Below, one piece after another: positions 15,068 through 23,479 of a stretch of 64,000 bases of DNA (position 1 is its first letter; the number at the start of each line of letters is the position of its first letter). Source of the DNA: an uncultured Saprospiraceae bacterium (GTDB lineage: Bacteria; Bacteroidota; Bacteroidia; Chitinophagales; Saprospiraceae); assembly GCA_937139495.1 (NCBI GenBank), contig CAKZQC010000048.1, forward strand, positions 1 to 64,000. Reading direction: 5' to 3'. Below the pieces are notes generated by a model. It was not told the DNA's origin. It did no database searches and was given only the letters and a program-made list of their open reading frames with translations. Both the position numbers and the translations under genes were made by a program.

Positions 15068-16762
15068 ATGCGTACTTTTCTACAAAAACAGCCCCTCCTA
15101 AGTAGTTTGTTCGTCAATATAGGATTGTTTCTATTGACGTACACGCTGTTTTATAGCCGTTTTGGTACGACTGATGATATAGAAATGCAAATGGTTCTAT
15201 CGGGCAAAATGGTATTGCAGACCCCGTCTGCTTACTTGCGATACAGCCACATTTGGGTAGGCGAAATACTATCTAGTTTATATACTTTTTTTCCTGCGGT
15301 TTCGTGGTACACCTACTGTTTGGTTTCTGCTCATTTCGTAGGCATGACCATGCTGCTCTACAGCATCTTAAAATTGAACAATACGCCTTTTCGGCTAATG
15401 ACTTATATTGCCTTGTTCGCATTGGGCGAAGTCGTTCTATTGCAAGAATTACAGTTTACATCGGCTAGTTTAGTGCTTCAAATTGGTGGAATTGCCTTAT
15501 TGTATTGGTCTTTTGGTCAAGCCAAAATAAACAAAAAAAGCGTTCTAATCGCTGCCACTGCCATGCTTTGGGCGTCTATGATTCGATGGGAATCTTTTGG
15601 GTTGGCAGTGGTGCTAGGGCTGCCACTGCTGCTATTAATTATTGGGCAGCAGCCTCAAAAAAAGCTCCTAAAAATTGCTATCTGTCTTAGTATTATTGGC
15701 TCGGCTTGGCTCTCCAATAAGTGGCATTATCATGTACACAACCAACACGAAGATTGGGCTACCTTTCATCAATACAAACACTTGGGAGCAGGACAAGCTA
15801 TTCTGGATTTTCACAATCCCAATTATGAATGGACAGCTAGTACTGCCGATGATTATTTCTACAAAGTAGGTTGGGAATATGGCGATTTACAGTTGTTCAA
15901 ACATTGGTTTTTTGCAGACTCTAGTGTCTATGGTTATGCTCAATTTGAAGCTCTAAAATATACTTTTGGCGACTGCCCTTTACCGACCGATTATCGCAAC
16001 CAAAAAATCTGGGATTTTTTCATAGATTACCCTTTAGACGATTATGTTTATCACGGTTTTTTGGTGCTGCTGCTTTGTCTTGTTTTTTTGGGAGGCAACC
16101 GCTGGCAATACAGTACCTTGTTGGCAATAGCTGTTATGATACTCTTGTTATTGGCAAGCCTATTTGTCTATACGCATTTGCCCCCTCGGGTGAGCTATGG
16201 AATGGGATTTTATATGATGTGTTTAGCGGCTTTGTTCTTTGATTATAATACCGTCATGCAGAGGCAGACTAAAACTTGGACGCTAGTCCTTATTGGGTTT
16301 TTAGCTATTTCTAGCCTCAAAAAAGCGACTAAAAGTAGTGCAGAAGTTGCCACGCAAACACAATATGCAACACAGGCACTGGATAGCTTACAGGCTCAAC
16401 CGAATCAACTTTATATAGGCGGTGGCGATTATTATCTAATGCCTTTGATTACGCCTTTCAGAAGCATGAGCGATAGTATTTTTGAGGGATTCAACATGCT
16501 GGATTTTGGGCATCTTTCCAATACTCCTACACACTATCAGCAGTTGGCTAATTTTGGTATTGATAATATTCATACCACAGCCATTGACGACAGCACCATT
16601 TACCTCATTCATCGTCCAGAATCTAGTTTCTTATCTTGGTACGCTGACTTTGTCCGTCGTCATTACGACAAAAGTATTGAATTGGAATTGGTCCGCAAGG
16701 AAGAAGAATTAGATGTAGCTGTTTATCGAATGGTTTCGATTATCGAAACAGATAAAAACTAA
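15068..16762 (+). CDS. Polytopic membrane protein, unknown
   Basis: Protein of 564 residues with about nine hydrophobic segments (for example SSLFVNIGLFLLTYTLFY, TYIALFALGEVVLL, LAIAVMILLLLASLFVY). A large soluble loop lies between residues ~230 and 320, and the C-terminal domain is soluble. The layout resembles GT-C type glycosyltransferases or other exopolysaccharide membrane proteins, but I see no diagnostic motif, so function is left open. It is followed at 4 bases by the dehydratase gene, so the two are probably co-transcribed. Confidence 0.6.
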   Translation: MRTFLQKQPLLSSLFVNIGLFLLTYTLFYSRFGTTDDIEMQMVLSGKMVLQTPSAYLRYSHIWVGEILSSLYTFFPAVSWYTYCLVSAHFVGMTMLLYSILKLNNTPFRLMTYIALFALGEVVLLQELQFTSASLVLQIGGIALLYWSFGQAKINKKSVLIAATAMLWASMIRWESFGLAVVLGLPLLLLIIGQQPQKKLLKIAICLSIIGSAWLSNKWHYHVHNQHEDWATFHQYKHLGAGQAILDFHNPNYEWTASTADDYFYKVGWEYGDLQLFKHWFFADSSVYGYAQFEALKYTFGDCPLPTDYRNQKIWDFFIDYPLDDYVYHGFLVLLLCLVFLGGNRWQYSTLLAIAVMILLLLASLFVYTHLPPRVSYGMGFYMMCLAALFFDYNTVMQRQTKTWTLVLIGFLAISSLKKATKSSAEVATQTQYATQALDSLQAQPNQLYIGGGDYYLMPLITPFRSMSDSIFEGFNMLDFGHLSNTPTHYQQLANFGIDNIHTTAIDDSTIYLIHRPESSFLSWYADFVRRHYDKSIELELVRKEEELDVAVYRMVSIIETDKN

Positions 16763-16765
16763 CGC

Positions 16766-17728
16766 ATGGGACTGCCTTTTATATCTACTATTCCTACAGC
16801 TAAGCAAATAGAGCAAGTCCACGAAGCTATCGCTCCTTTTGTTCATCGTACACCAGTATGGACAAGTCAAAGTATCCATACATTAGCAGGCTGCAAATTG
16901 CACTTCAAGTGCGAAAACTTCCAAAAAATAGGGGCATTTAAAATGCGTGGTGCGATGGCTGCCGCTTTAGCAATTTCGGAACTAGACCGCCCCAAAGGAA
17001 TAGCAACACACTCTTCGGGCAATCATGCTCAAGCGATTGCTTTAGCAGCTCAAATACTCGGCATTCCTGCTTATATTGTCATGCCTCACAATGCTCCTTT
17101 GGTCAAACAAAAAGCTACAAAAAGCTATGGGGCTACCGTTATTTTGTGCGAAGCAACACAAGATAGCCGCCTCCAAACACTAGAAGACGTAGTGGCAAAA
17201 ACAGGCGCTACTTTTATCCCTTCGTACAATCATTATGATGTAATTGCAGGGCAAGCGACGGCAGCCAAAGAACTGCTCGAACATGCTTCTTTTTTAGATA
17301 CCATTATTGCCCCCGTAGGCGGTGGCGGTCTGCTGAGTGGCACTTGTTTGGCGGCTCATTATTGGTCACCGAATACTATTTGTATTGGGGCTGAACCCAA
17401 AGCCGCAGATGATGCCGCTCGCTCCCTCATAGTTGGCAGTATCCAAACCAACACCACAACCGACACGATAGCCGACGGACTACGCACCAACTTGGGCGAT
17501 AAAACATTTGGTATTTTGCAGCAATACTTGAGCGACATTATTACCGTAACAGAAACTGAAATCGTAGCAAGTATGCGGCTTATTTGGCAACGCCTAAAAA
17601 TAGTCGTAGAACCTTCTGCTGCCGTGCCTTTAGCTGCTGTACTGCAACAACCAGAACGCTTTGCTGGTCAACAAATAGGGATTATTCTTTCGGGTGGCAA
17701 TGTCGAATTTCCACTTTCTAAAATCTAA
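16766..17728 (+). CDS. PLP-dependent threonine/serine dehydratase family protein
   Basis: Fold-type II PLP enzyme of 320 residues. FKCENFQKIGAFKMRGA contains the PLP lysine (K in AFKMRGA); HSSGNHAQAIA, PVGGGGLLSG (phosphate-binding glycine loop) and the terminal SGGNVE match catabolic threonine ammonia-lyase/serine racemase proteins without the C-terminal regulatory ACT domain. The expected reaction is deamination of threonine or serine to a 2-oxo acid; racemase activity cannot be excluded. The next gene starts a few bases after the stop. Confidence 0.85.
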   Translation: MGLPFISTIPTAKQIEQVHEAIAPFVHRTPVWTSQSIHTLAGCKLHFKCENFQKIGAFKMRGAMAAALAISELDRPKGIATHSSGNHAQAIALAAQILGIPAYIVMPHNAPLVKQKATKSYGATVILCEATQDSRLQTLEDVVAKTGATFIPSYNHYDVIAGQATAAKELLEHASFLDTIIAPVGGGGLLSGTCLAAHYWSPNTICIGAEPKAADDAARSLIVGSIQTNTTTDTIADGLRTNLGDKTFGILQQYLSDIITVTETEIVASMRLIWQRLKIVVEPSAAVPLAAVLQQPERFAGQQIGIILSGGNVEFPLSKI

Positions 17729-17732
17729 GCAA

Positions 17733-18872
17733 ATGAATTTGAGTTATTGGGAGCAATCCACTTTTTTGCAGGGTATAGATGTGGCTATTATTGGCAGCGG
17801 TATCGTCGGGCTCAATGCCGCTCTAGCTATTCAAGAACAAAAACCGCACTACAAAGTAGTCGTGCTCGAACGGGGTATATTACCCGCAGGAGCTAGCACC
17901 AAAAATGGTGGTTTTGCTTGCTTTGGGTCTGCTTCCGAGCTACTCGATGACCTCCAAGAACAGCCAGAAACGGTCGTTTGGCAAACTCTAAAAAATAGAT
18001 GGCAAGGATTGCAACAGCTCCAAAAGCGAGTCGGCAGATCGTACATGGATTTGGAACAGCATGGCAATTATGAATTATTCTTGCCTGAAGACCAGCTGCT
18101 CTACGAGCAATGTCTAGCAAAATTGCCTTATCTCAATCAGCAAATAGAAGCGACGATTGGTGTCAAAAATGTGTTTGATACACAAGCGCCTACTTCTGCC
18201 ATGCCGACCGTCAAAAACTGGATTCGCAATCGTGCCGAAGGACAAATTAATACGGGAAAACTGATGCAGCGGCTCTTGGATTTGGCTCACCAAAAAGGAA
18301 TTTTGATACTCAATGGCGTCACTGTATTGGCGCTCGAAGAGCAGGCTCAAAAGGTACAAATCAGCACTCAAAATTTGGGCATGCTTATCGCTAATAAAGT
18401 ATTGGTAGCAACCAATGGCTTTGCTACTAGCTTACTTCCTAACCTGCAAGTATTGCCTGCCCGTAATCAAGTCTTAATCACCAAACCGATTGCTAACTTG
18501 CCACTACAAGGCTGTTTTCACTATCAAAAAGGCTATGTCTATTTTCGTAATATCGACAATAGAATCCTGCTCGGCGGTGCTAGACATTTGGATTTGGAAG
18601 GCGAACAAACGACTGCCTTTGGTTTTTCGGAAAATATCCAAACCTATTTGACCGACTTTTTAACCAAAGTAATTCTACCGAATCAAGCCGTAGAAATTGA
18701 TTATTGGTGGAGTGGCATCATGGGTGTTGGTACACACAAACAACCCATCGTACAGCAACTTTCTGAACGCATAACTGTGGCGGTTCGCTTGGGCGGAATG
18801 GGGATTGCTATTGGAGCTTTGGTCGGAGAACAGGGGGCGAATTTGGTATTGAATGGAATCGATGAAATCTAG
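17733..18872 (+). CDS. FAD-dependent oxidoreductase, DAO/glycine-oxidase family
   Basis: DAO-family flavoprotein of about 379 residues. The Rossmann dinucleotide motif is VAIIGSGIVGLNAALA near residue 15, with the E-R pair in VVLERGILPAGASTKNGGFACFG. The C-terminal FAD contact is WWSGIMGVG and RLGGMGIAIGA. The start at 17733 is preferred to an upstream in-frame codon that lies inside the preceding gene. Such enzymes oxidise amines or amino acids to imines with H2O2 formation. Pairing with a dehydratase suggests amino-acid catabolism, but the substrate is unknown. Confidence 0.8.
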   Translation: MNLSYWEQSTFLQGIDVAIIGSGIVGLNAALAIQEQKPHYKVVVLERGILPAGASTKNGGFACFGSASELLDDLQEQPETVVWQTLKNRWQGLQQLQKRVGRSYMDLEQHGNYELFLPEDQLLYEQCLAKLPYLNQQIEATIGVKNVFDTQAPTSAMPTVKNWIRNRAEGQINTGKLMQRLLDLAHQKGILILNGVTVLALEEQAQKVQISTQNLGMLIANKVLVATNGFATSLLPNLQVLPARNQVLITKPIANLPLQGCFHYQKGYVYFRNIDNRILLGGARHLDLEGEQTTAFGFSENIQTYLTDFLTKVILPNQAVEIDYWWSGIMGVGTHKQPIVQQLSERITVAVRLGGMGIAIGALVGEQGANLVLNGIDEI

Positions 18873-18875
18873 CTC

Positions 18876-19874
18876 CTATTGTTCGCCTATCAATAAATTA
18901 CAGCCGCGTAAATCGCTGGCAGTCAGTCGTCCCAACACTTCAAATTGCCCATTGGGCTGCAGCCTACCCAAATCATCAGTTGCCAAAAAAGCACAAGAAT
19001 CAATATTTGCCAAATCAATGATATTCAGTCCACCTGATTTGCCAACAGGCAAATAATGAAACGGATCGGTCGCTTCTCGAACAAGTACACGCATTGTAGC
19101 ACTTGGCTCAAAAATACCTTTTCCTTGCGAATAGGCTTGCGAAAGTAGCTCCGTCATGCCATATTCCGAATGGATTTGTGGTACTTCAAAAGCTGTTTGT
19201 AACACTTCGTGTATCGCTGCTTTGGTCATTTCTTTTCGCCTGCCTTTCATGCCACCTGTTTCCATGACAATGGTCTGCTTCAACGCCATTGGATAGGCTG
19301 CCGCAAAGTCCAACAGTGCATACGTTACACCTATAAGCAGTATTTTCTTCTGTTGCTTTTCGCAATTTTTTATGGTTTGGGCGAGTGCCTCGAAATCATG
19401 CAAAAAGAAACCTGATTCGGCTTGACGGGAAACCGCTACAAACTGTTCGACCATATAGACCAACGATGAATTTCCTTGTTCCAAATAAGAAGGTAACAAA
19501 CCCAATACGACATAATCCTCTAAGGAACCGTATTGCTGTTCAAAAGCTTGTATCGACAATTTTCGATAGCTGTCGAGGCAGCGAATGTGATGTTGAGCAG
19601 GTTGTTGTAGTGTAGTGCCTGAACTCCGAAAAGTAGCAACTGTTTTCCAGTCAGCTGTTTTGATGGTATGTTCCTTAAAAAAAGCCAAAGGAAGAAAAGG
19701 GATTTGTTCAATTTTTGTAACTTGCTGAGGCAAAACATTCAGAAGCTGAAGAAACTTTTGATAAAGTGGGTTGTTTTGTGCCTGATAGGCAAATATTGAC
19801 AAAGCAATGGATTCAAAATTATTTTTGGTTACGTTGTATAAAGTGGCACACAGTTCTTGATACTGATTATTCAT
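18876..19874 (-). CDS. LuxE/PaaK-family acyl-protein synthetase-like protein
   Basis: Acyl-adenylating enzyme family member of 332 residues related to LuxE and the PaaK fold. Visible features are FRSSGTT (nucleotide-binding loop), ETGGMKGRRKEM, HSEYGMTELLSQAY and DLGRLQPNGQFEVLGR. It is widespread in Bacteroidota as an 'acyl transferase' of unknown substrate. It is convergent with the oxidoreductase gene (3-base gap) and divergent from the lipoprotein gene at 19898, with only 23 bases between their starts, so their promoters overlap the opposing coding regions. Confidence 0.75.
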   Translation of the reverse strand: MNNQYQELCATLYNVTKNNFESIALSIFAYQAQNNPLYQKFLQLLNVLPQQVTKIEQIPFLPLAFFKEHTIKTADWKTVATFRSSGTTLQQPAQHHIRCLDSYRKLSIQAFEQQYGSLEDYVVLGLLPSYLEQGNSSLVYMVEQFVAVSRQAESGFFLHDFEALAQTIKNCEKQQKKILLIGVTYALLDFAAAYPMALKQTIVMETGGMKGRRKEMTKAAIHEVLQTAFEVPQIHSEYGMTELLSQAYSQGKGIFEPSATMRVLVREATDPFHYLPVGKSGGLNIIDLANIDSCAFLATDDLGRLQPNGQFEVLGRLTASDLRGCNLLIGEQ

Positions 19875-19897
19875 GTAAATATCTTATTAATACAAAA

Positions 19898-20356
19898 ATG
19901 ACGAAGTTAAAAATACTATCTTTTCTGTGGATTCTGTCATTTTTGGGTTGTGATAAACCAATTTCTGACATTCCTACGATACGATTCGTAAACAATTCGA
20001 GGTCGGTTATGGTACAAAATGGACAAGATTCGACTTTCGTCAAATTTGAATTTGAAGACGGCGATGGCGATATTGGTAGTGATCTGCAAGATAATATTTT
20101 TGTCAAAGATGCTCGCAATGGACAGATTATTGCTCAAAGAAGATTGCCAAATTACACCAATAATCCGATTTACAAAAAAGGAGAAATAACGCTAGTCATT
20201 TATGCACCTTGTTGCATTTATCCCAATGGCACCGCTTGCACCCCCAATACCACAGTATTGCAAAACAAGACCAAATTTATTTTGCAAATCCAAGATAATG
20301 CAGGTAATTATAGCAATGAAATTAGTACGCCCGAAATAACCTTGGATTGCTTATAA
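19898..20356 (+). CDS. Lipoprotein, paralogue 1
   Basis: Lipoprotein of 152 residues with lipobox ILSFLGC. The start at 19898 is chosen because it gives the signal peptide. The mature part contains FEDGDGDIGSDL and a C-terminal Ig-like strand pattern QIQDNAGNYSNEISTP. The next gene encodes a protein with the same motifs (DGDGDIG, IKDNAGRWSNEI) and the same size, so the two are a tandem duplication. The DGDGD patch may bind calcium. Function is unknown. Confidence 0.7.
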   Translation: MTKLKILSFLWILSFLGCDKPISDIPTIRFVNNSRSVMVQNGQDSTFVKFEFEDGDGDIGSDLQDNIFVKDARNGQIIAQRRLPNYTNNPIYKKGEITLVIYAPCCIYPNGTACTPNTTVLQNKTKFILQIQDNAGNYSNEISTPEITLDCL

Positions 20357-20383
20357 CAACCAAATATAGCTAAAAATAAAAAC

Positions 20384-20878
20384 ATGAAAAATATACTGCT
20401 TCTATTATTGGTACTCAGCAGCTGGCTGGCATGGACAGGTTGTCAACCGCCTCCAATTTATGATGACATTCCCAACATTAGTTGGAATAGTTTCTCTAAA
20501 GATACCATTCCACAATTTAGTGGCTTTGTTACTTTCAGGGTTGATTTCACCGATGGCGATGGCGATATTGGCAAGTCGGGCAATAGCGATACGACGCAAC
20601 ATTTGATTATTATTGACAGTCGCCGAACGCCCAACGATACGCTCTATTATCAAATTCCGACGATTGTGTCACAAGGTATCGTAAGTGGTATTTCTGGCAC
20701 CATCGAAGTTGATGTTTCGACATTATGTTGCTTGGATCCAAACAATCCATTCATTCTTTGCCAAGATGTACCAGCTACCTACGAACCTGTTACATTCACG
20801 GTCCGAATCAAAGATAATGCAGGCAGATGGAGCAACGAAATACAAACAACACCTTTATATTTACAATGTTTTCAATAA
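20384..20878 (+). CDS. Lipoprotein, paralogue 2
   Basis: Lipoprotein of 164 residues: signal peptide ending in lipobox AWTGC, then FTDGDGDIGKSG, a cysteine pair (TLCCLD), and IKDNAGRWSNEIQTTP. It is clearly paralogous to the preceding lipoprotein, 27 bases upstream. Both contain a CC pair (APCCIY / TLCCLD). They are probably cell-envelope proteins of related function. Confidence 0.7.
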   Translation: MKNILLLLLVLSSWLAWTGCQPPPIYDDIPNISWNSFSKDTIPQFSGFVTFRVDFTDGDGDIGKSGNSDTTQHLIIIDSRRTPNDTLYYQIPTIVSQGIVSGISGTIEVDVSTLCCLDPNNPFILCQDVPATYEPVTFTVRIKDNAGRWSNEIQTTPLYLQCFQ

Positions 20879-20911
20879 TTTTTTTCACCCTAAATTTACT
20901 CCCCAACTATT

Positions 20912-21445
20912 ATGAGCTCACTCCTATTAGATGATGATTTCCAGAAAGACTTTGATCCCTCCAAAATTGAGAAACTCCGTGAACTTCGCAATGAGACCCA
21001 TAAGCTCATTTTGAGTGTTCGACAAGGTCGTCCTATTCTATTTATTTTGAGTTTTATGGCTTTTGCTAATTTTTTGATACTTTCTGATGATACGGCTATC
21101 GACACCTATAGTCTCCTCAACGATAATCGAATTGCTGGCGTAATTGCACTAATTTACTTTCTTGCAGCCATCGGCAGTTTTTTCAAACCCAAGATTAGCT
21201 ATATCATTGGTTTAGCTACCCTAATATTGACCACTGCAGGTTATCTAGTTTTTGACAATGCTTCATTTGGTCTTGGCAGTGTTGTCTTTCGTGGTTTTTC
21301 CATTTTTTTTCTTATCAAATATGTGCAGGCACTACACGTGCTATTGCCTGCCAAAATAAAAGAATTACGCACCTTTGGTGTTCCAGATTCGTGGCTTGTT
21401 ATTGTTCAAAAACTAAAAACATTGCCCACTACTCGTAGTTTGTAA
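20912..21445 (+). CDS. Small multi-pass membrane protein, paralogue A
   Basis: Protein of 177 residues with four hydrophobic segments after a charged N-terminus, ending in HVLLPAKIKELRTFGVPDSWLVIVQKLKTLP. The next gene encodes a protein with the same architecture and C-terminal signature. No known family is recognised. Confidence 0.6.
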   Translation: MSSLLLDDDFQKDFDPSKIEKLRELRNETHKLILSVRQGRPILFILSFMAFANFLILSDDTAIDTYSLLNDNRIAGVIALIYFLAAIGSFFKPKISYIIGLATLILTTAGYLVFDNASFGLGSVVFRGFSIFFLIKYVQALHVLLPAKIKELRTFGVPDSWLVIVQKLKTLPTTRSL

Positions 21446-21481
21446 AAAAGAATTCTCCCAATTAAAAATATGTGTAGATAA

Positions 21482-22033
21482 ATGAATGATGATTTATTGG
21501 ACGAAGGCAGTTATGCCGAAAGCACCATATTTAGCAAAGGTCAAGTTATAAACATACGCAATTTGACCGAAGATATTAATAAATTGATTAGCAATGTCAA
21601 AGTAGCTCGTATCACTCTTTTGACGTTGGTCGGTTTTGGAGTCTTCCTATTAGGTATTGGAGTTTATACTTATTGGAATAACTTTGAAGATTTCTGGTAT
21701 TCTGATTATTTCCTATCTGGCTTGATTGCTATCCTGATTTATTTGCCATTAGGACTAATGGCACTCAAAAAACCTAAAATAGTGTTATCTATTGGTTTAC
21801 TATTTTATATTGTTATCAATATTATTGGATTTATCTTCAATGGAAATATCATGTCGGGTATTTTTATAAAAGTAACATTCCTCTATTTTTTATTTAGAGG
21901 CATACAATCTTCCGTACAACTTCCTGCCAAACTAAAGGAACTCGCTCAGTTGGGTGCACCACATGACTGGCAAACCTTAGCTGCCAATTACAAACCACTA
22001 CCCAAGGCAGAGACATTAAATCAAGAAAATTAG
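21482..22033 (+). CDS. Small multi-pass membrane protein, paralogue B
   Basis: Protein of 183 residues: acidic N-terminus, four transmembrane segments and the C-terminal signature LPAKLKELAQLGAPHDW shared with its upstream neighbour (LPAKIKELRTFGVPDSW). This is a tandem duplication of a membrane protein of unknown function, 36 bases apart. Confidence 0.6.
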   Translation: MNDDLLDEGSYAESTIFSKGQVINIRNLTEDINKLISNVKVARITLLTLVGFGVFLLGIGVYTYWNNFEDFWYSDYFLSGLIAILIYLPLGLMALKKPKIVLSIGLLFYIVINIIGFIFNGNIMSGIFIKVTFLYFLFRGIQSSVQLPAKLKELAQLGAPHDWQTLAANYKPLPKAETLNQEN

Positions 22034-22074
22034 TAGCAATTTGCCGTTTGTTATTAATGCAATATTTTTTTAGT

Positions 22075-22082
22075 TACTTTTG
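22075..22082 (+). promoter_or_regulatory. Putative Bacteroidota promoter directly abutting a MITE
   Basis: TACTTTTG matches the TAnnTTTG -7 consensus; a TTTG at 22047-22050 lies 24 bases upstream. Transcription would start at about 22090, essentially at the left end of the family 3 MITE (22093), placing the whole MITE hairpin in the 5' leader of the gene at 22216. Confidence 0.4.
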
Positions 22083-22092
22083 CAGAGATACT

Positions 22093-22174
22093 AAAGGTTA
22101 TGCAAGTAGATATTGTATGCAGGTGGAGAGATAGATTTTTTCTTCGCTATACGAAATTTACTTACATAACCTTT
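22093..22174. mobile_element. MITE family 3, copy C (82 bp)
   Basis: Short palindromic element with ~27-bp imperfect inverted ends starting AAAGGTTATG, flanked by a 3-base duplication ACT (22090-22092 and 22175-22177). The reverse complement matches both arms of the longer copy at 61324-61486. It lies between a promoter-like site and the start of the flippase-like gene. Confidence 0.8.
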
Positions 22175-22215
22175 ACTAACTAACCATTGACAAACTAGCA
22201 AAATTAACGCATCGC

Positions 22216-23433
22216 ATGGACAATAATATAATAGACGAAAAGCAATTGGACGAAGAACAAAGTGGTGTACTGAGCCAAATTAGTCCTTTTCGTATTATGC
22301 TCGCCGCCTTCATTGGTTTGGCAGTAGTTGTTTATATGTTTATTAGTGAATTTGATGCCAAAGAATTTGGCAAAATTGAGTGGTCGAGCCACGTTTTCAT
22401 TTGGATAGGCATGGCTATGTTTTTCATGTGCTTTCGCCACTTCTGCTACATGGTACGCCTGCGTATTATTACCGATGGTTTTTTTAGTTGGAAAAAAGCC
22501 TTTGAGTTGGTCATGATGTGGGAATTTAGTTCTGCCGTAACACCTACTAGTGTTGGTGGTGCAGCGGTAGCGATGTTTGCCATAGCACAAGAAAAACTAT
22601 CGGCAGGAAAGACCGCTATGATTGTGTTGTACACGGTAGTCGTCGATACGTTTTCGTTCCTCTCTGCCCTCTTTATTTTCTATATGATATACGGTGCCAT
22701 CATGGTACAACCAGGAGCGTCCAATTGGTCAGAACTGATGGGAACCAAATGGGGAATTGGTTTTGTGACTGCCTACGGGCTAATGCTTTTTTATGGTGGT
22801 TTATTTTTCTATGGAGTATTGATTAACGCCAAGGGAGTACAGAAATTTTTACTCTTTTTGTGCAAAATACCTTTCTTGAAGCGATTTAGAGAAAAAGCCA
22901 TTCAGATGACCGACGAAATGGCGTTGGCATCATCAGAATTACGCAAAAAAAATTGGAGCTTTCATGTCGGTACCTACTTGAGTACCATGGCAGCTTGGGC
23001 TTCTCGATTTATGGTACTCAACTGCTTGATTATCGCTTTTGTGGCGTATTCGCCCAATGTAGAAGTACAACAATATTATCAAAGTTTCATGGGGGGCGAG
23101 ATGGGCTTTGGAGCATTCCAACAGCAAGTATTCATTTATGCCCGCCAGCAAGCGATGTACGTGATTATGGCAGTGATGCCAAGTCCGGGAGGAGCTGGAG
23201 TAGCCGAATATGCGTTCAAAACCTTCCATAACGATTATATTCCTACTGCCGAAACAGGTATAGCGGTAGCAGGTACATTGATGGTTATCATGGCAACCCT
23301 TTGGCGTACTTTCACGTATTATGTGTACCTATTGGTAGGCGCGATCGTAGTACCCAACTGGGTCAATAAGATTATCAAGCGTAATAAAGCGGAACGCTTG
23401 GCGGCAATGCAAAAAGGTAATATAACCCTCTAA
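22216..23433 (+). CDS. Lysylphosphatidylglycerol-synthase-TM family (flippase-like) protein
   Basis: Integral membrane protein of 405 residues of the UPF0104/LPG_synthase_TM family. Typical features are WEFSSAVTPTSVGGAAVAMFAI, YTVVVDTFSF, and MAVMPSPGGAGVAEYAF in the C-terminal half, among about eight membrane spans. These proteins resemble the flippase domain of MprF and may move lipids across the membrane. There is no cytosolic aminoacyltransferase domain here. The 5' leader contains a MITE hairpin. Confidence 0.75.
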   Translation: MDNNIIDEKQLDEEQSGVLSQISPFRIMLAAFIGLAVVVYMFISEFDAKEFGKIEWSSHVFIWIGMAMFFMCFRHFCYMVRLRIITDGFFSWKKAFELVMMWEFSSAVTPTSVGGAAVAMFAIAQEKLSAGKTAMIVLYTVVVDTFSFLSALFIFYMIYGAIMVQPGASNWSELMGTKWGIGFVTAYGLMLFYGGLFFYGVLINAKGVQKFLLFLCKIPFLKRFREKAIQMTDEMALASSELRKKNWSFHVGTYLSTMAAWASRFMVLNCLIIAFVAYSPNVEVQQYYQSFMGGEMGFGAFQQQVFIYARQQAMYVIMAVMPSPGGAGVAEYAFKTFHNDYIPTAETGIAVAGTLMVIMATLWRTFTYYVYLLVGAIVVPNWVNKIIKRNKAERLAAMQKGNITL

Positions 23434-23479
23434 TAATCAAATTATTATTACATAATAAGTTGTTTTAAAAGTAAGTTTT

